Of a stretch of 64,000 bases of DNA, positions 36,949 to 46,072 are shown one piece after another. The notes under the pieces were generated by a model. It had not been told where the DNA came from and did not search any database. It saw only the letters and a list, made by a program, of their open reading frames with translations. Source of the stretch: Alkaliphilus sp. NP8 (lineage in GTDB: Bacteria > Bacillota > Clostridia > Peptostreptococcales > Natronincolaceae); contig JADWMM010000031.1 in the NCBI GenBank assembly GCA_015978205.1, forward strand, positions 17,503-81,502. Reading direction: 5' to 3'. The stretch's first letter is position 1; every line of letters starts with the position of its first letter. The position numbers and the translations under genes were made by a program.

Positions 36949-37898
36949 TTTACATTTAATGTATCGGCAGCAGAGCAGATTTCATTACTAATTCTTGATA
37001 TTATAAAAAATAAACTTGAAAATAATTAATTGATAATTGAGGACTTTGGGATTCATAAAGGTAATATATGGAATAATGATGAAATACAGATTAAGGATAG
37101 AGCTGTCTTAGATGCTTATTTAATGATTTGACAGATTGAAGATGTAGTTGAAACTGCGTTAACAAATATACCGAATAATATTCAAAACTATAGAGTAAAT
37201 AAATTGGAGGAATTTTGTTACAATCTAACATCTATATTATAGAGAATGCAACGTGATGGGAAGAATGGAATTTGGGCGTTTATACTAGGAAGCACCTACA
37301 GACCAACATTGGTTGAAGGAGAGTTTAACGGTATTGTGTCAAACCCTTCATGGATGACAATGAGTAAACTTCATGAAAATCCATATAAATCAGGTCTTGT
37401 GACTAGGGCATTAGACTACAATATTAAACCTGGGGGAGGTGCTCATCATCACGTAGAACTTGCAACAATATTTTTGATACAATCTATAGAACACTATCTT
37501 TCTCCAGATTCAAAATTTGCATGTGTTATGCCAGATAGCTTATTAAATAGATACCACCATTAGCATTTAGAAAAGAAGAATATAGAAAAGCAATATATCC
37601 AATTGACATTAATACTCGAGAAATATGGGAAGTAGATCCTACAACATTCAAGAACAAAGCGATTGTTATATTTGGAGATAATGATAAAGAAGTTTGTACG
37701 ACTCCAGTCATTCCAGGGAAATTAGTTTTCATCGAAACAGATGTAAGTAGTGAGTATAGACTATTAAAACAAGGGAAAAGAAGTGCGTGGTCAAATAAAC
37801 CTGGTGTGGAAGAAGTTACAGAAGTTTTGGATCAAATCCCATTTTTACAGGGGGCAGATATAATGCCCAGAAAAGTTGTTTTTTACCTCACCATGTAA
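36949..37898 (+). pseudogene. Decayed N6-adenine DNA methyltransferase (restriction-modification remnant)
   Basis: One frame can be followed from about 36,949 through in-frame stops at 37,027, 37,129 and 37,240 to 37,563. It then shifts by one base at about 37,556 and continues to 37,898. Recognisable pieces are GEFNGIVSNPSWMTMSKL (a degenerate NPPW-type catalytic motif IV), FACVMPDSLL, and later FLQGADIMPRKVVF. These are typical of large type II/type I-like methyltransferases. With three stops and a frameshift it cannot be functional. Confidence 0.75.
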
Positions 37899-37937
37899 TC
37901 TCTTTTAATGTTTTGCAACCGACGGATGCATTTTTGT

Positions 37938-38198
37938 GATCCGTCTTACTTTGAAACGGATGGTTATAGGTATGTATTTAAAGAAAAATACCATATATTA
38001 CATAGAGATCTTCTAAGTGATATAAACGGTAAGTTTCTTCTAACAATCAATGCCTATCCCAAAGTAAGGGAATAGTATAAATCTTTTAATATTATAGAAA
38101 CTGAAGTAAATTATTTAGTTGCGAAACAATCAAAAGCAAGAGGAAAGTATAAAGAACTTATCATTACAAATTACACACCCATTTGTGCTACTCTTTAA
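37938..38198 (+). pseudogene. Fragment of a D12-class (Dam-like) adenine methyltransferase
   Basis: The frame starts at a degenerate motif IV, DPSYFETDGYRYVF (normally DPPY), and continues with DLLSDINGKFLLTIN and KYKELIITNY, the C-terminal signature of D12-class N6-adenine methyltransferases. A TAG at 38,073-38,075 interrupts it and the N-terminal SAM-binding half is missing. It is a separate family from the remnant just upstream, so two unrelated methylase genes have decayed side by side. Confidence 0.75.
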
Positions 38199-38555
38199 AG
38201 TGGATATTTATCTATATATTGGTTAGTTACCCTAATTAACTGAGAAAAGTACTGCTATTTGACAGTGTATTTGTTGTATCTAACTAAATTAAAATGCAGT
38301 GCATTATAACTAAAATGAAAATAAATGATGAGTATAATAAAAAAAATTCCTATTATAAATATGCATAGAATGGGTGAATTTAACAATAATTATGAACACA
38401 TTAGAAATAAATATATTTTTCTAACATTCATATTTTTTGAATTTTACAGCAATTACGACATTTTTTTCAATAACTATATTATATAATATTAACTAATATT
38501 ATATAAATATATTATTATAGGTCTTAAATATTAACTATTTAAAGAGGGATACGAT
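38199..38555 (+). other. Gene-free leader of the peptide-pathway cluster
   Basis: A 357-bp AT-rich stretch with no ORF. TATAAT at 38,482-38,487 sits about 70 bp before tldD within alternating AT sequence and could be a -10; the best -35-like element (ACGACA, 38,455-38,460) is too far away. The ribosome site before tldD is AGAGGG. Confidence 0.35.
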
Positions 38556-39905
38556 ATGTTAGATGGTGTATCAATTAGTAAACTAAATAATCAAATTTCT
38601 ATGTTACAGGTAGAGCATGTAGATGTAAGATTAGAAGAGATCCAGACTGAAGCACTAGCCTTCAGAAATAAAACACTAGAAAATATGACATTTTCTTATG
38701 ATGTTGGGGGGGCTGTAAGGGTTTTAAATAATAATAACCAGGCATTCTGTTCTTTTAACAACATGTCTGAAATTGGTAATGTTTTAAAAGTAGCTAAAGA
38801 AATCACCGCAAAATTAGATTCTAGGAATAATATTAATATCCCTAAAAATGTTGATGTATATTGTGAACAAGATAAAAAAAAGAATGCAAAAGACTTTTTT
38901 AAAATAAAAGATGTTCTTGAAAAATATTATAAAGAGCTTATGATGAATCCTGTTGTCAAAAATGGTTTTGTGTTATATGTAAATAGTTATACTAAGAAAA
39001 CTTTTATTAATAGTATTGGTTCGAAAATAATACAGAACTTTCAGGATGGTGGAGTACATTTAAATATAACAAATAATAATAATGAAAATTTTGATATTTC
39101 AATTAAAGATCCCAAGATATATTTAAATATTAATAGACTTAAAGAGCAAGGAAGAATTTTACTAGAGCGTGCAAGTCGTAAAGTAGTAGATAGTGTACAA
39201 CCTGACAACTATACTGTGCTATTAGATCCAATAATAGCAGGAGTTTTCATTCATGAAACTTTCGGACATATATGCGAGGCAGACAATCTGTTAGCTAATA
39301 TGCGATTACAGAAGTTTTTCAAAATTAATGATAAAATCCTAGATAATCAGTTAACGATCATTGATGATCCTACTATACCAGGTTTCAGAGGGTCATATAG
39401 ATATGATGATGAAGGTTGTAGAAGTCAAAGAACAGTTATTCTAGATAAAGGTATATTAAGAAACTACCTACATTCATTTAATACATCTCATATATTCAAA
39501 CATAAGCCTACAGGAAATGCAAGATCAGTTTACTATACTTATCCTCCAATAGTTAGAATGTCAAATTTTGTGGTTGAATCACAACCTAATCAAGTAGAGG
39601 AAACAATTAAAAATATTAAGAAGGGCATTTACGCCTGTGGCGTTCAAAGTGGGCAAACTCGATTAAACACTTTTTCTTTTCTACCCAAAGATATGTATTT
39701 AATCGAAGATGGACAAATTACAACTCCAATTAAACCTACCTACATTAGTGGGGATTTTTTTGAAACGATAAAATCGATTACTGTCCACGATGACTTCATG
39801 TGGAATATGAATGGTGTATGTCATAAGGGGCTTCAGAAATCATTACCAATTGTAATCGGATGCCCAAGTATTAAGTTAGAGAATATCTTTTTAGGGGGGG
39901 AATAA
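38556..39905 (+). CDS. tldD: TldD-type metalloprotease subunit
   Basis: The product has 449 aa. The zinc motif HExxxH is present as HETFGH (about residues 233-238), followed by the GHICEAD element. The C-terminal region CGVQSGQTRLNTFSFLPKDM is typical of TldD. TldD forms a heterodimer with TldE/PmbA that degrades or trims unfolded peptides and removes leaders in microcin B17 maturation. Here it is followed by tldE after 1 bp and then by tandem precursor peptides, so its likely role is leader removal or release of the modified C-terminal residue. Confidence 0.88.
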   Translation: MLDGVSISKLNNQISMLQVEHVDVRLEEIQTEALAFRNKTLENMTFSYDVGGAVRVLNNNNQAFCSFNNMSEIGNVLKVAKEITAKLDSRNNINIPKNVDVYCEQDKKKNAKDFFKIKDVLEKYYKELMMNPVVKNGFVLYVNSYTKKTFINSIGSKIIQNFQDGGVHLNITNNNNENFDISIKDPKIYLNINRLKEQGRILLERASRKVVDSVQPDNYTVLLDPIIAGVFIHETFGHICEADNLLANMRLQKFFKINDKILDNQLTIIDDPTIPGFRGSYRYDDEGCRSQRTVILDKGILRNYLHSFNTSHIFKHKPTGNARSVYYTYPPIVRMSNFVVESQPNQVEETIKNIKKGIYACGVQSGQTRLNTFSFLPKDMYLIEDGQITTPIKPTYISGDFFETIKSITVHDDFMWNMNGVCHKGLQKSLPIVIGCPSIKLENIFLGGE

Positions 39906-39906
39906 T

Positions 39907-41205
39907 GTGGACTTAGAAAAAGTCGTAGAATTAGCTAAAAACGTAAATGGATTAGAGTATTATTACCTTTCTAAGAATAAGCTTTCAATAGAAATCAGTA
40001 ATAAGGCTATTAATAATATTACGAATGTACTAAATGAAGGCTATGCCTTTAGATTACTAAATGATAGGAAAATGGGATTTTCCAGTAGCAATGTTATGGG
40101 AGGCCATAATAGTGCATATGTACAAGCATTAAAACTATCCCAAAATGGGATACCTATTAATATGAAATTTGCAAAAAATACAGGTCAAATTAATGATAGA
40201 GAAGGTGCAAATGAGCAGATTTTAAATTTAGATATTAATGGATTACTGATGGTTGGAAATAATGTTTTAAATAGTATTTATAAAAACAAAAATTTGAAGA
40301 TTCGTATAGAAAAAGAAATAATAAAGCGAAAAGTAATTAATAGCAATCTAGTAGATTGTAATAGTGAGAAGGCCATTATTAAAATATATCTTACCAATAT
40401 ACAAGAAGGAAATAGAGATGATACATTACATACTAAACACTTTTATGGAAACTCATTAGAAACTCTTAGTAATTTTATTGATAAATTTAATTTACAGATG
40501 GATATGCCTGTTAAAAAAGAAAGTATAACGGAAGGTATTTATGATGTTATATTTTCACCGAGTGCACTTTTTCCTATAATCTTGTCTTTTGCAGAATACT
40601 TTAATTCCAAGAAAGTATTATCAAAATCATCGAAATTATTTAACAATAAGATGAACATTAACTTAGATAAAAAATTCAATTTATATGATGATCCATTATT
40701 AGATATCTCACCTTACAAAGAAAAATTTGACGATGAGGGTATAAAAACAATGAAAAATACACTAATTGAAAATGGTGAAATTAGGAGCTACTATTCTGAT
40801 TTATTAAGTTTAGCTAAGTTTAATTTAAACAACTCAACGGGTAATGGCATACGTAGAAGGGGATATAAGAGTATGCCTACACCAAACTTTATTAATCTAT
40901 CAATTGGATCTGGTGATAAAGGCAAAGATGATTATATTAGGGGAGTTAGACAAGGCATATATATTGATAGATTAATGATAACAGATGACCTACTAATAAA
41001 GAATGGTATCTTAAATGGAAATGTTGATTTAGCGTATAAAATTGAAAATGGCGAACTTACAAGAAAAATAAATAAAATAAGTATTAAAACAGACATATTT
41101 AATTTTTTTAATGATATAGAGTTTAGTTTAGAAAAGGAATTGTTATTTGGGTGTGTATATATTCCCTATACTTTTAAACCAAAATTTAAAGTTTATTGTA
41201 AGTAA
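39907..41205 (+). CDS. tldE: TldE/PmbA-type protease subunit
   Basis: The product has 432 aa from GTG 39907, directly after tldD and behind GGGGGGAAT. It shares the TldD/PmbA fold but lacks HExxxH, as expected for the non-catalytic TldE partner. The PmbA-like segment DEG.KTMKNTLIENGEIRSYYSDL and a ..NGIRRRGYKSMPTPNFINL.. region are visible. The standalone tldD-tldE pair at the head of the cluster, rather than in a housekeeping locus, points to a dedicated substrate. Confidence 0.85.
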   Translation: MDLEKVVELAKNVNGLEYYYLSKNKLSIEISNKAINNITNVLNEGYAFRLLNDRKMGFSSSNVMGGHNSAYVQALKLSQNGIPINMKFAKNTGQINDREGANEQILNLDINGLLMVGNNVLNSIYKNKNLKIRIEKEIIKRKVINSNLVDCNSEKAIIKIYLTNIQEGNRDDTLHTKHFYGNSLETLSNFIDKFNLQMDMPVKKESITEGIYDVIFSPSALFPIILSFAEYFNSKKVLSKSSKLFNNKMNINLDKKFNLYDDPLLDISPYKEKFDDEGIKTMKNTLIENGEIRSYYSDLLSLAKFNLNNSTGNGIRRRGYKSMPTPNFINLSIGSGDKGKDDYIRGVRQGIYIDRLMITDDLLIKNGILNGNVDLAYKIENGELTRKINKISIKTDIFNFFNDIEFSLEKELLFGCVYIPYTFKPKFKVYCK

Positions 41206-41259
41206 ATTAGTTTTTTGGACGAGTATAGCTATAGATTATTTTACTGGGAGGTGAATAAG

Positions 41260-41340
41260 ATGAGAGAATTTGAAATACCAGAATTAATTTCTTACTCTGA
41301 AGAAGAAGTAACTAATAGTATTAGTGTATCCGCATGTTAA
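41260..41340 (+). CDS. Precursor peptide copy 1 (26 aa, C-terminal Cys)
   Basis: GGGAGGTGAAT precedes ATG 41260. The peptide begins MREFEIPELISYSEEE (residues 1-16) and ends VTNSISVSAC (17-26). The acidic N-terminal part with FEIPEL resembles a leader bound by PqqD-type recognition domains. The Ser/Thr/Asn-rich tail with a terminal Cys is the probable core. It is too short for routine gene callers. Position between TldD/E and a PqqD-like gene, plus exact duplication downstream, make it a convincing RiPP precursor. Confidence 0.85.
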   Translation: MREFEIPELISYSEEEVTNSISVSAC

Positions 41341-41405
41341 TGCTAAATTTTACTTAAGTGCTATTAAAAAACTATTTATTATAAATATAGTTGGAGGTGA
41401 ATCGG

Positions 41406-41486
41406 ATGAGAGAATTTGAAATACCAGAATTAATTTCTTACTCTGAAGAAGAAGTAACTAATAGTATTAGTGTATCTGCATGTTAA
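41406..41486 (+). CDS. Precursor peptide copy 2 (identical protein to copy 1)
   Basis: GGAGGTGAATC precedes ATG 41406. The 26-residue product is identical to copy 1; the genes differ at one synonymous position (Ser24 TCC versus TCT). The Shine-Dalgarno region is also duplicated, while the 65 bp between the copies are unrelated AT-rich sequence. Identity of both copies indicates recent duplication or selection for dose. Both copies end ..SVSAC followed by TAA. Confidence 0.85.
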   Translation: MREFEIPELISYSEEEVTNSISVSAC

Positions 41487-41582
41487 TTAAAATCTAATAA
41501 TTAAATATAAATAGCTATACTTGTCTAAAATTATATACTTTGTAATATGAATAAAATTAATAAAATCAAGGAGTTGATTTTA

Positions 41583-41840
41583 ATGTTAAAGATGAATCCT
41601 CAGTATCAGATGTTAGATGTAGAAGAAGATAATATATTATTGTGTGATAATAGTGGAAATATACATGCTATGAATGAGTCCGCTAAATTAATTTTTGAGC
41701 TATGTACTAAAGGAAAAACTACTAAAGAAATTAGTGATTGTATTAAATCTAATTTTAGTGCACAAATGAATATTGAAGAAATTGTGGATAATTATATCAA
41801 TCAATTAGTAAGTAAAAATATACTTATATCAGAAAAATAA
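41583..41840 (+). CDS. PqqD-like RiPP recognition protein 1
   Basis: AAGGAG at 41,568-41,573 favours ATG 41583 (85 aa); an upstream in-frame ATG at 41,547 has no ribosome site. Features are DNSGNIHAMNESAKLIFELC (the strand-turn-helix of PqqD) and a C-terminal winged-helix part with KTTKEISDCI. Stand-alone PqqD-fold proteins are RiPP recognition elements that bind leader peptides and deliver them to modifying enzymes. It immediately follows the precursor copies. Confidence 0.8.
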   Translation: MLKMNPQYQMLDVEEDNILLCDNSGNIHAMNESAKLIFELCTKGKTTKEISDCIKSNFSAQMNIEEIVDNYINQLVSKNILISEK

Positions 41841-41900
41841 TCATTAGAATATAAACTACCTATTATTACTAATATATTACAATAAAAAGGAGTGAGGTAG

Positions 41901-42839
41901 ATGAATAATATCAATGATTTTTCAATATTAAAATTGAATATCCATGGATATAAGTATGAAATTCATGTTGAAAATAAATATAAGGCAGAATTACTAAAAT
42001 ATTACGATGATGAATTTATATATGAAGGTGAAGATGTAGAACTAATATTTAAATTCTATATAGATACTAATGATGAATTTTCAAATGAGTTTAAGAGAAC
42101 TGAAGGTGTTGAGATTAAATGGCAGGATGTTTATTTTATTGATCATGGGAAAGAAGTTCAATACTTAATACCATTCTTAGAATATCCACCAGTATTGATT
42201 CACCAAATTATTAATGGAACTAGTAGTGATAGACTAGTTAAATTTGGTATTATGCCTCTTCATGCTGCAGCAATTTCTAAGAGAAAAGAAGCTCTAATAT
42301 TAGTAGGGGAGCAAAAAAGTGGGAAAACAACACTGTCGCTTTCATTAGCACAACATGGGTACAATTATTTTTCTGATGATATAGCTTTACTAAATATTAA
42401 TTCAAAGGAAATTGTACCATACTATCGTGGAATTAATCCAAGGGAATCTACTATTAAAATGTTTCCTTTTCTTAAGGAACAATCATTTTCACATCCTTAC
42501 ATTGACTATGATGATAGGGATCAAAGATGGAGTGTTGAACTCAAAAAGGCATCTGGAATAAAACTTAGTCAAAAAAGTAGTTTAAAATATATAATTTTTC
42601 CTAAATATAAACCATGCCAATCATTCCAATGTAATAAATTGAGTAAAAGCAAGGCTATAGTTATGCTACTAAATAATATGAAGGTGGTTCCTACTGCACT
42701 TATGGGGAGTTCTGTTATTAATGTATTAAATAACTTGTTAAATAATACTGAGATATATTCAATTAAATACTCAGATTCAAATAGTGCCATAGAATTTGTA
42801 GACTCTTTGTATGGGAGTGATAAAAGTGAATGCAGTTAA
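41901..42839 (+). CDS. HPr kinase/phosphorylase-like ATPase
   Basis: The product has 312 aa. Walker A VGEQKSGKTTLSLSLA (about residues 135-150) and YFSDDIALL (about 155-163) are the HprK-type P-loop and downstream Asp motif. The protein lacks the HprK N-terminal domain. In lasso-peptide clusters such proteins phosphorylate a Ser in the precursor tail. The core here carries Ser20, Ser22 and Ser24, so a similar role is plausible. AAGGAGTGAGG precedes the start. The end overlaps the nucleotidyltransferase gene. Confidence 0.75.
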   Translation: MNNINDFSILKLNIHGYKYEIHVENKYKAELLKYYDDEFIYEGEDVELIFKFYIDTNDEFSNEFKRTEGVEIKWQDVYFIDHGKEVQYLIPFLEYPPVLIHQIINGTSSDRLVKFGIMPLHAAAISKRKEALILVGEQKSGKTTLSLSLAQHGYNYFSDDIALLNINSKEIVPYYRGINPRESTIKMFPFLKEQSFSHPYIDYDDRDQRWSVELKKASGIKLSQKSSLKYIIFPKYKPCQSFQCNKLSKSKAIVMLLNNMKVVPTALMGSSVINVLNNLLNNTEIYSIKYSDSNSAIEFVDSLYGSDKSECS

Positions 42840-43983
42840 TAGGCTAATAGCAGATATACTTTGCAACAAAGTTAACAGTGAAAATTTAAGTAAGATTAAT
42901 GAAAAGCAGTGGGATGAAATTATTACAAGGTCAGGTAATTTAGGCGTTGATAATATAATATATTACTACTTAAAAAATTATAACTTAATACCAGAAAAAT
43001 ATTTGAAGCATCTAAAAATAAGATTCAAGCAAATACAAATATTAAACTATTTACAAAAAGTAAGCACTATTAAGCTAATTAAAACATTAAAAGATCATTT
43101 TATAAGAGCAATTCCTTTTAAGGGAATCTATTTGTTAGATAGCTATTACAAAGATTTAGGCATTCGTTCTATGGGAGATGTCGATTTGCTAATAAGTAAA
43201 GAAGACTTGCCGGAGGTAGAAAAGATAGTAGAAGATTTAGGGTTTTCATATAAACCTGAAAATTGTACAAAAGAATGGTTTGATAAAAACTATTATAGGA
43301 GTGGGCTTTATACTAAAGGTCTAGTAGAGTTAGAAATTCATTGGGATATTTTGCCTAATAAAAATCCATTAAATTTTAGAGTACAGGATATATGGGAAAA
43401 TTCAACATCAGATAGATTGTTTGAAATAAATGTTGAAACTATGCCTTTAGAAATTCACTTGATATACTTATGTATTCATGTTTCTTATTGCCACTTCTTT
43501 AATCATAATAGTATTAAGCGATTATTAGATATTCATCATATAGTATCAAAATCTACGATAAATTGGAAAGATTTAATAGCTAAATCAATAGAGTACAAAA
43601 TGGAAAACTTTGTAGGTATAACTTTAGAATGCTGCAAAAGAATTTTTGAAACCCAGATAGATAACCAAATTATTAAAAATTTGATTTCAGAAAAAACACT
43701 TAAAATGTATGATCAAATTATTTCTGTAGATCAGCTATTTGAATCCCGAAAAGAAGAAAATCCAGATGTTATAATGATTAATCAAAGACTAATACAATTC
43801 ATTGGAATGAACGAAAAGTTTGAATATATAAATCTGCTCTCTACAGATAAAGCTGCTAGTGGCAAATGGATTTCTGCACTATATAGAGAAAATCCAAATT
43901 CTGATAAAGTTCTTGAGTATAACTGGAAGTATTTCAAAGAAATAATCCCATTATATTACAAGTTGTGTGAACATGAGTCGTAA
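42826..43983 (+). CDS. Nucleotidyltransferase family protein (NTP_transf_5-like)
   Basis: I choose GTG 42826 (385 aa) because GGGAGTGAT precedes it; ATG 42811 in the same frame is possible. The motif IRSMGDVDLLIS (about residues 112-123) is the Gly-x-Asp-x-Asp metal site of the nucleotidyltransferase fold. IPFKGIYLLDSYY upstream is typical of this uncharacterised family, common in lasso and other RiPP clusters next to HprK-like kinases. It might nucleotidylate the peptide or a phosphorylated intermediate. It overlaps both neighbours, so it is cotranslated. Confidence 0.7.
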   Translation: MNAVNRLIADILCNKVNSENLSKINEKQWDEIITRSGNLGVDNIIYYYLKNYNLIPEKYLKHLKIRFKQIQILNYLQKVSTIKLIKTLKDHFIRAIPFKGIYLLDSYYKDLGIRSMGDVDLLISKEDLPEVEKIVEDLGFSYKPENCTKEWFDKNYYRSGLYTKGLVELEIHWDILPNKNPLNFRVQDIWENSTSDRLFEINVETMPLEIHLIYLCIHVSYCHFFNHNSIKRLLDIHHIVSKSTINWKDLIAKSIEYKMENFVGITLECCKRIFETQIDNQIIKNLISEKTLKMYDQIISVDQLFESRKEENPDVIMINQRLIQFIGMNEKFEYINLLSTDKAASGKWISALYRENPNSDKVLEYNWKYFKEIIPLYYKLCEHES

Positions 43984-45664
43984 AAGTAAAACTTTATTAT
44001 TAGTACCTCCTTATTGCTATCCTTTTTCGCCATCGTTAGGGGTTCCGATGTTGGTAGGATATTTAAAAAGTAGAGGTTTAGATGTAGAGGGGCAAGATTT
44101 AAGTATTGAATGTCAAGAATATTTTTTAGGAGAAAAATTTCTTAGGAGGATAATTCCTAAACATGATGTCTCATCAAATGAATTTATATCTAATGTACAA
44201 AACAGTATAAATAATTTAAGGGATTCAAAAGTTATTATTAGTAAATATATTCAATCAATAAAAACAATAAATCAAGCTTATAATTATATATCTCAATATT
44301 ATTCCAAATTTAAAATGGATATATACGAAGTAATTTTAAAAGAAAATCAAGCAAATAGTTATAGCATTAGAGAATTAATAAATGATCGGAGAAATAATCC
44401 ATTTATATGTTTCTATGAAGATATGAATATAATCGAAGACCTAATTAAGGATAGGACAATTATAGGTATCTCTATATGTAATCGATCCCAAATCATTCCT
44501 GGCTTAACACTAGCTAAAATGATAAAAGAACAATATCCCCAAAAACATGTATGTCTTGGTGGTTCGTTTCTATCAATAATTAAAGAAAGTTATAATGATT
44601 GGGGACATTTATTTGATTTCTTTGATTCAATTATAGTTGGAGAAGGCGAAGAAGTTTTAAATAAGTTAATAAGATATATTGAAGATAGTGAAGATTTTTC
44701 TCACTTAGAGAATGTAATTTTTAGAGATAAGCTTAATAATGTAGTTGCAAATCTCAACAAGAATATAAAAAATAGAATTAGTATAGCTATACCTGATTTT
44801 ACTGGTTTTCCATTGGATAAGTATTTTGTGCCGGATAAGATTATTCCATACGTAATAAATAGAGAAAAATGCATTTGGAGTAAATGTGCTTTTTGTGTAC
44901 ATGATCATGGCATAACAAATTTATTCGAAAAAAGAGAAATTGATCAAATTATTGACGATATACTAGTGTTGAAAGAAAAATATAGAACAGATAAGTTTGA
45001 CTTTATAATTGAAAATGGTTTATCACCAAAATTTATGGTTAAATTCTCCCAACGGCTAATAGAAAGAGATGTGGGTATCAAATGGAGATCCCACTATAGG
45101 ATTCAAGAGAGTGTGGACTACAACACGATGAAAAAGGCAGGGTGTATAGCTTTATATTGTGGTGTGGAGTCTGGTTCACAAAAAATTCTTAATAAAATGG
45201 ATAAAGGATGCAAAGTCAGTGTTTATAATGAAGAAATTAAAAAAATGAATGATGCTAAAATTTGGGTTCAGATTTCTCTTATCGTTGAATTTCCTCACGA
45301 AGAGCCAGAAGAATCTATTAAAACTTTCCAATTCATTTCTAGTAATAAAAATGATATTAACTCAATAAAGGTAAATAAATTCGTCTTAAGTAGAAATTCA
45401 GTGATTTGGAAGAAGCCTTGGCTTTTTAAAATAAAAGTAATTAAGAATGATAAAGATGATATGGCGATAGATTATGAGTATAAATTAGAAGGAAACGTAA
45501 CACCTATCATTAAAGCTGAGAAATATGATGTTTTAATAAGTAAATTATATCCTGATAAAGTAATATGGGGAAATATCCCGGGAACAGCTTTATTTGCATT
45601 CTTAACTAGATATAAATCTTCTCATGAAGCAAAAGAGTGTTTTATACAAGAAGCAAAAAATTAG
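43973..45664 (+). CDS. Cobalamin-binding radical SAM enzyme 1 (CX4CX2C)
   Basis: Probable start ATG 43973 inside the end of the previous gene (563 aa). The N-terminus begins LLLVPPYCYPFSPSLGVPML, as in B12-binding radical SAM proteins, and HVCLGGSFLS..IIVGEGEEVL is the Rossmann-like cobalamin domain. The cluster motif is CIWSKCAFC (Cys about 300, 305, 308): CX4CX2C, one residue wider than canonical. KKAGCIALYCGVESGSQ is the SAM-binding region. It may methylate, rearrange or cross-link the peptide. Confidence 0.85.
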   Translation: MSRKSKTLLLVPPYCYPFSPSLGVPMLVGYLKSRGLDVEGQDLSIECQEYFLGEKFLRRIIPKHDVSSNEFISNVQNSINNLRDSKVIISKYIQSIKTINQAYNYISQYYSKFKMDIYEVILKENQANSYSIRELINDRRNNPFICFYEDMNIIEDLIKDRTIIGISICNRSQIIPGLTLAKMIKEQYPQKHVCLGGSFLSIIKESYNDWGHLFDFFDSIIVGEGEEVLNKLIRYIEDSEDFSHLENVIFRDKLNNVVANLNKNIKNRISIAIPDFTGFPLDKYFVPDKIIPYVINREKCIWSKCAFCVHDHGITNLFEKREIDQIIDDILVLKEKYRTDKFDFIIENGLSPKFMVKFSQRLIERDVGIKWRSHYRIQESVDYNTMKKAGCIALYCGVESGSQKILNKMDKGCKVSVYNEEIKKMNDAKIWVQISLIVEFPHEEPEESIKTFQFISSNKNDINSIKVNKFVLSRNSVIWKKPWLFKIKVIKNDKDDMAIDYEYKLEGNVTPIIKAEKYDVLISKLYPDKVIWGNIPGTALFAFLTRYKSSHEAKECFIQEAKN

Positions 45665-45712
45665 TTAAATAAAAAGTCGAAATGATAAAAATAGATTTAG
45701 GAGGTTTAGAAT

Positions 45713-46051
45713 ATGATAAAAGAATTATATGATCAGTGTTTCTCTCTGGATTACAGTGATATCAAAGTACCGATGGGATTAACAACCCCCCCTAAGCTAA
45801 AAGATGATATGCAAGTTGTTTTCAAAGGGAATAAGGGGTGGCTATTTGACTATCACAATAGCGTCTTATATACATTAAGTCAGTTAGGGGCACTATTTGT
45901 TTATGCACTAATGCAGGATAAATCGTATGAAGATATTGTAAAATCAATAAGTAATTATTATGATATAAATTCATACATAGTAGATTCGGATATACAGAGT
46001 TTTTTAGTATCTATGCATAAAAAAGATTTACTTAAAATAGGCAGTATCTAA
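45713..46051 (+). CDS. PqqD-like RiPP recognition protein 2
   Basis: The product has 112 aa. An N-terminal extension of about 35 residues precedes a PqqD-like fold (NKGWLFDYHNSVLYTLSQLG, then DKSYEDIVKSISNYYD). AGGAGG precedes ATG 45713. It sits between the two radical SAM genes, so each of these may have its own recognition subunit. Weaker similarity than PqqD-like 1. Confidence 0.65.
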   Translation: MIKELYDQCFSLDYSDIKVPMGLTTPPKLKDDMQVVFKGNKGWLFDYHNSVLYTLSQLGALFVYALMQDKSYEDIVKSISNYYDINSYIVDSDIQSFLVSMHKKDLLKIGSI

Positions 46052-46072
46052 ATTATAAGGGGGTCAAGTTTT

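Noticed and set aside
36949..37898. Intact restriction-modification gene with sequencing errors
   Set aside because: Three separate in-frame stops and a frameshift within 1 kb, next to a second decayed methylase, are better explained by real decay.
41251..41489. CRISPR-like or satellite repeat at the duplicated precursor
   Set aside because: Only two copies, each a complete ORF with its own ribosome site; this is gene duplication, not an array.
41260..43983. Lasso peptide cluster
   Set aside because: PqqD-like, HprK-like and nucleotidyltransferase genes fit, but no asparagine-synthetase-like cyclase or B2 transglutaminase-like protease is present and the precursor lacks a typical lasso core.
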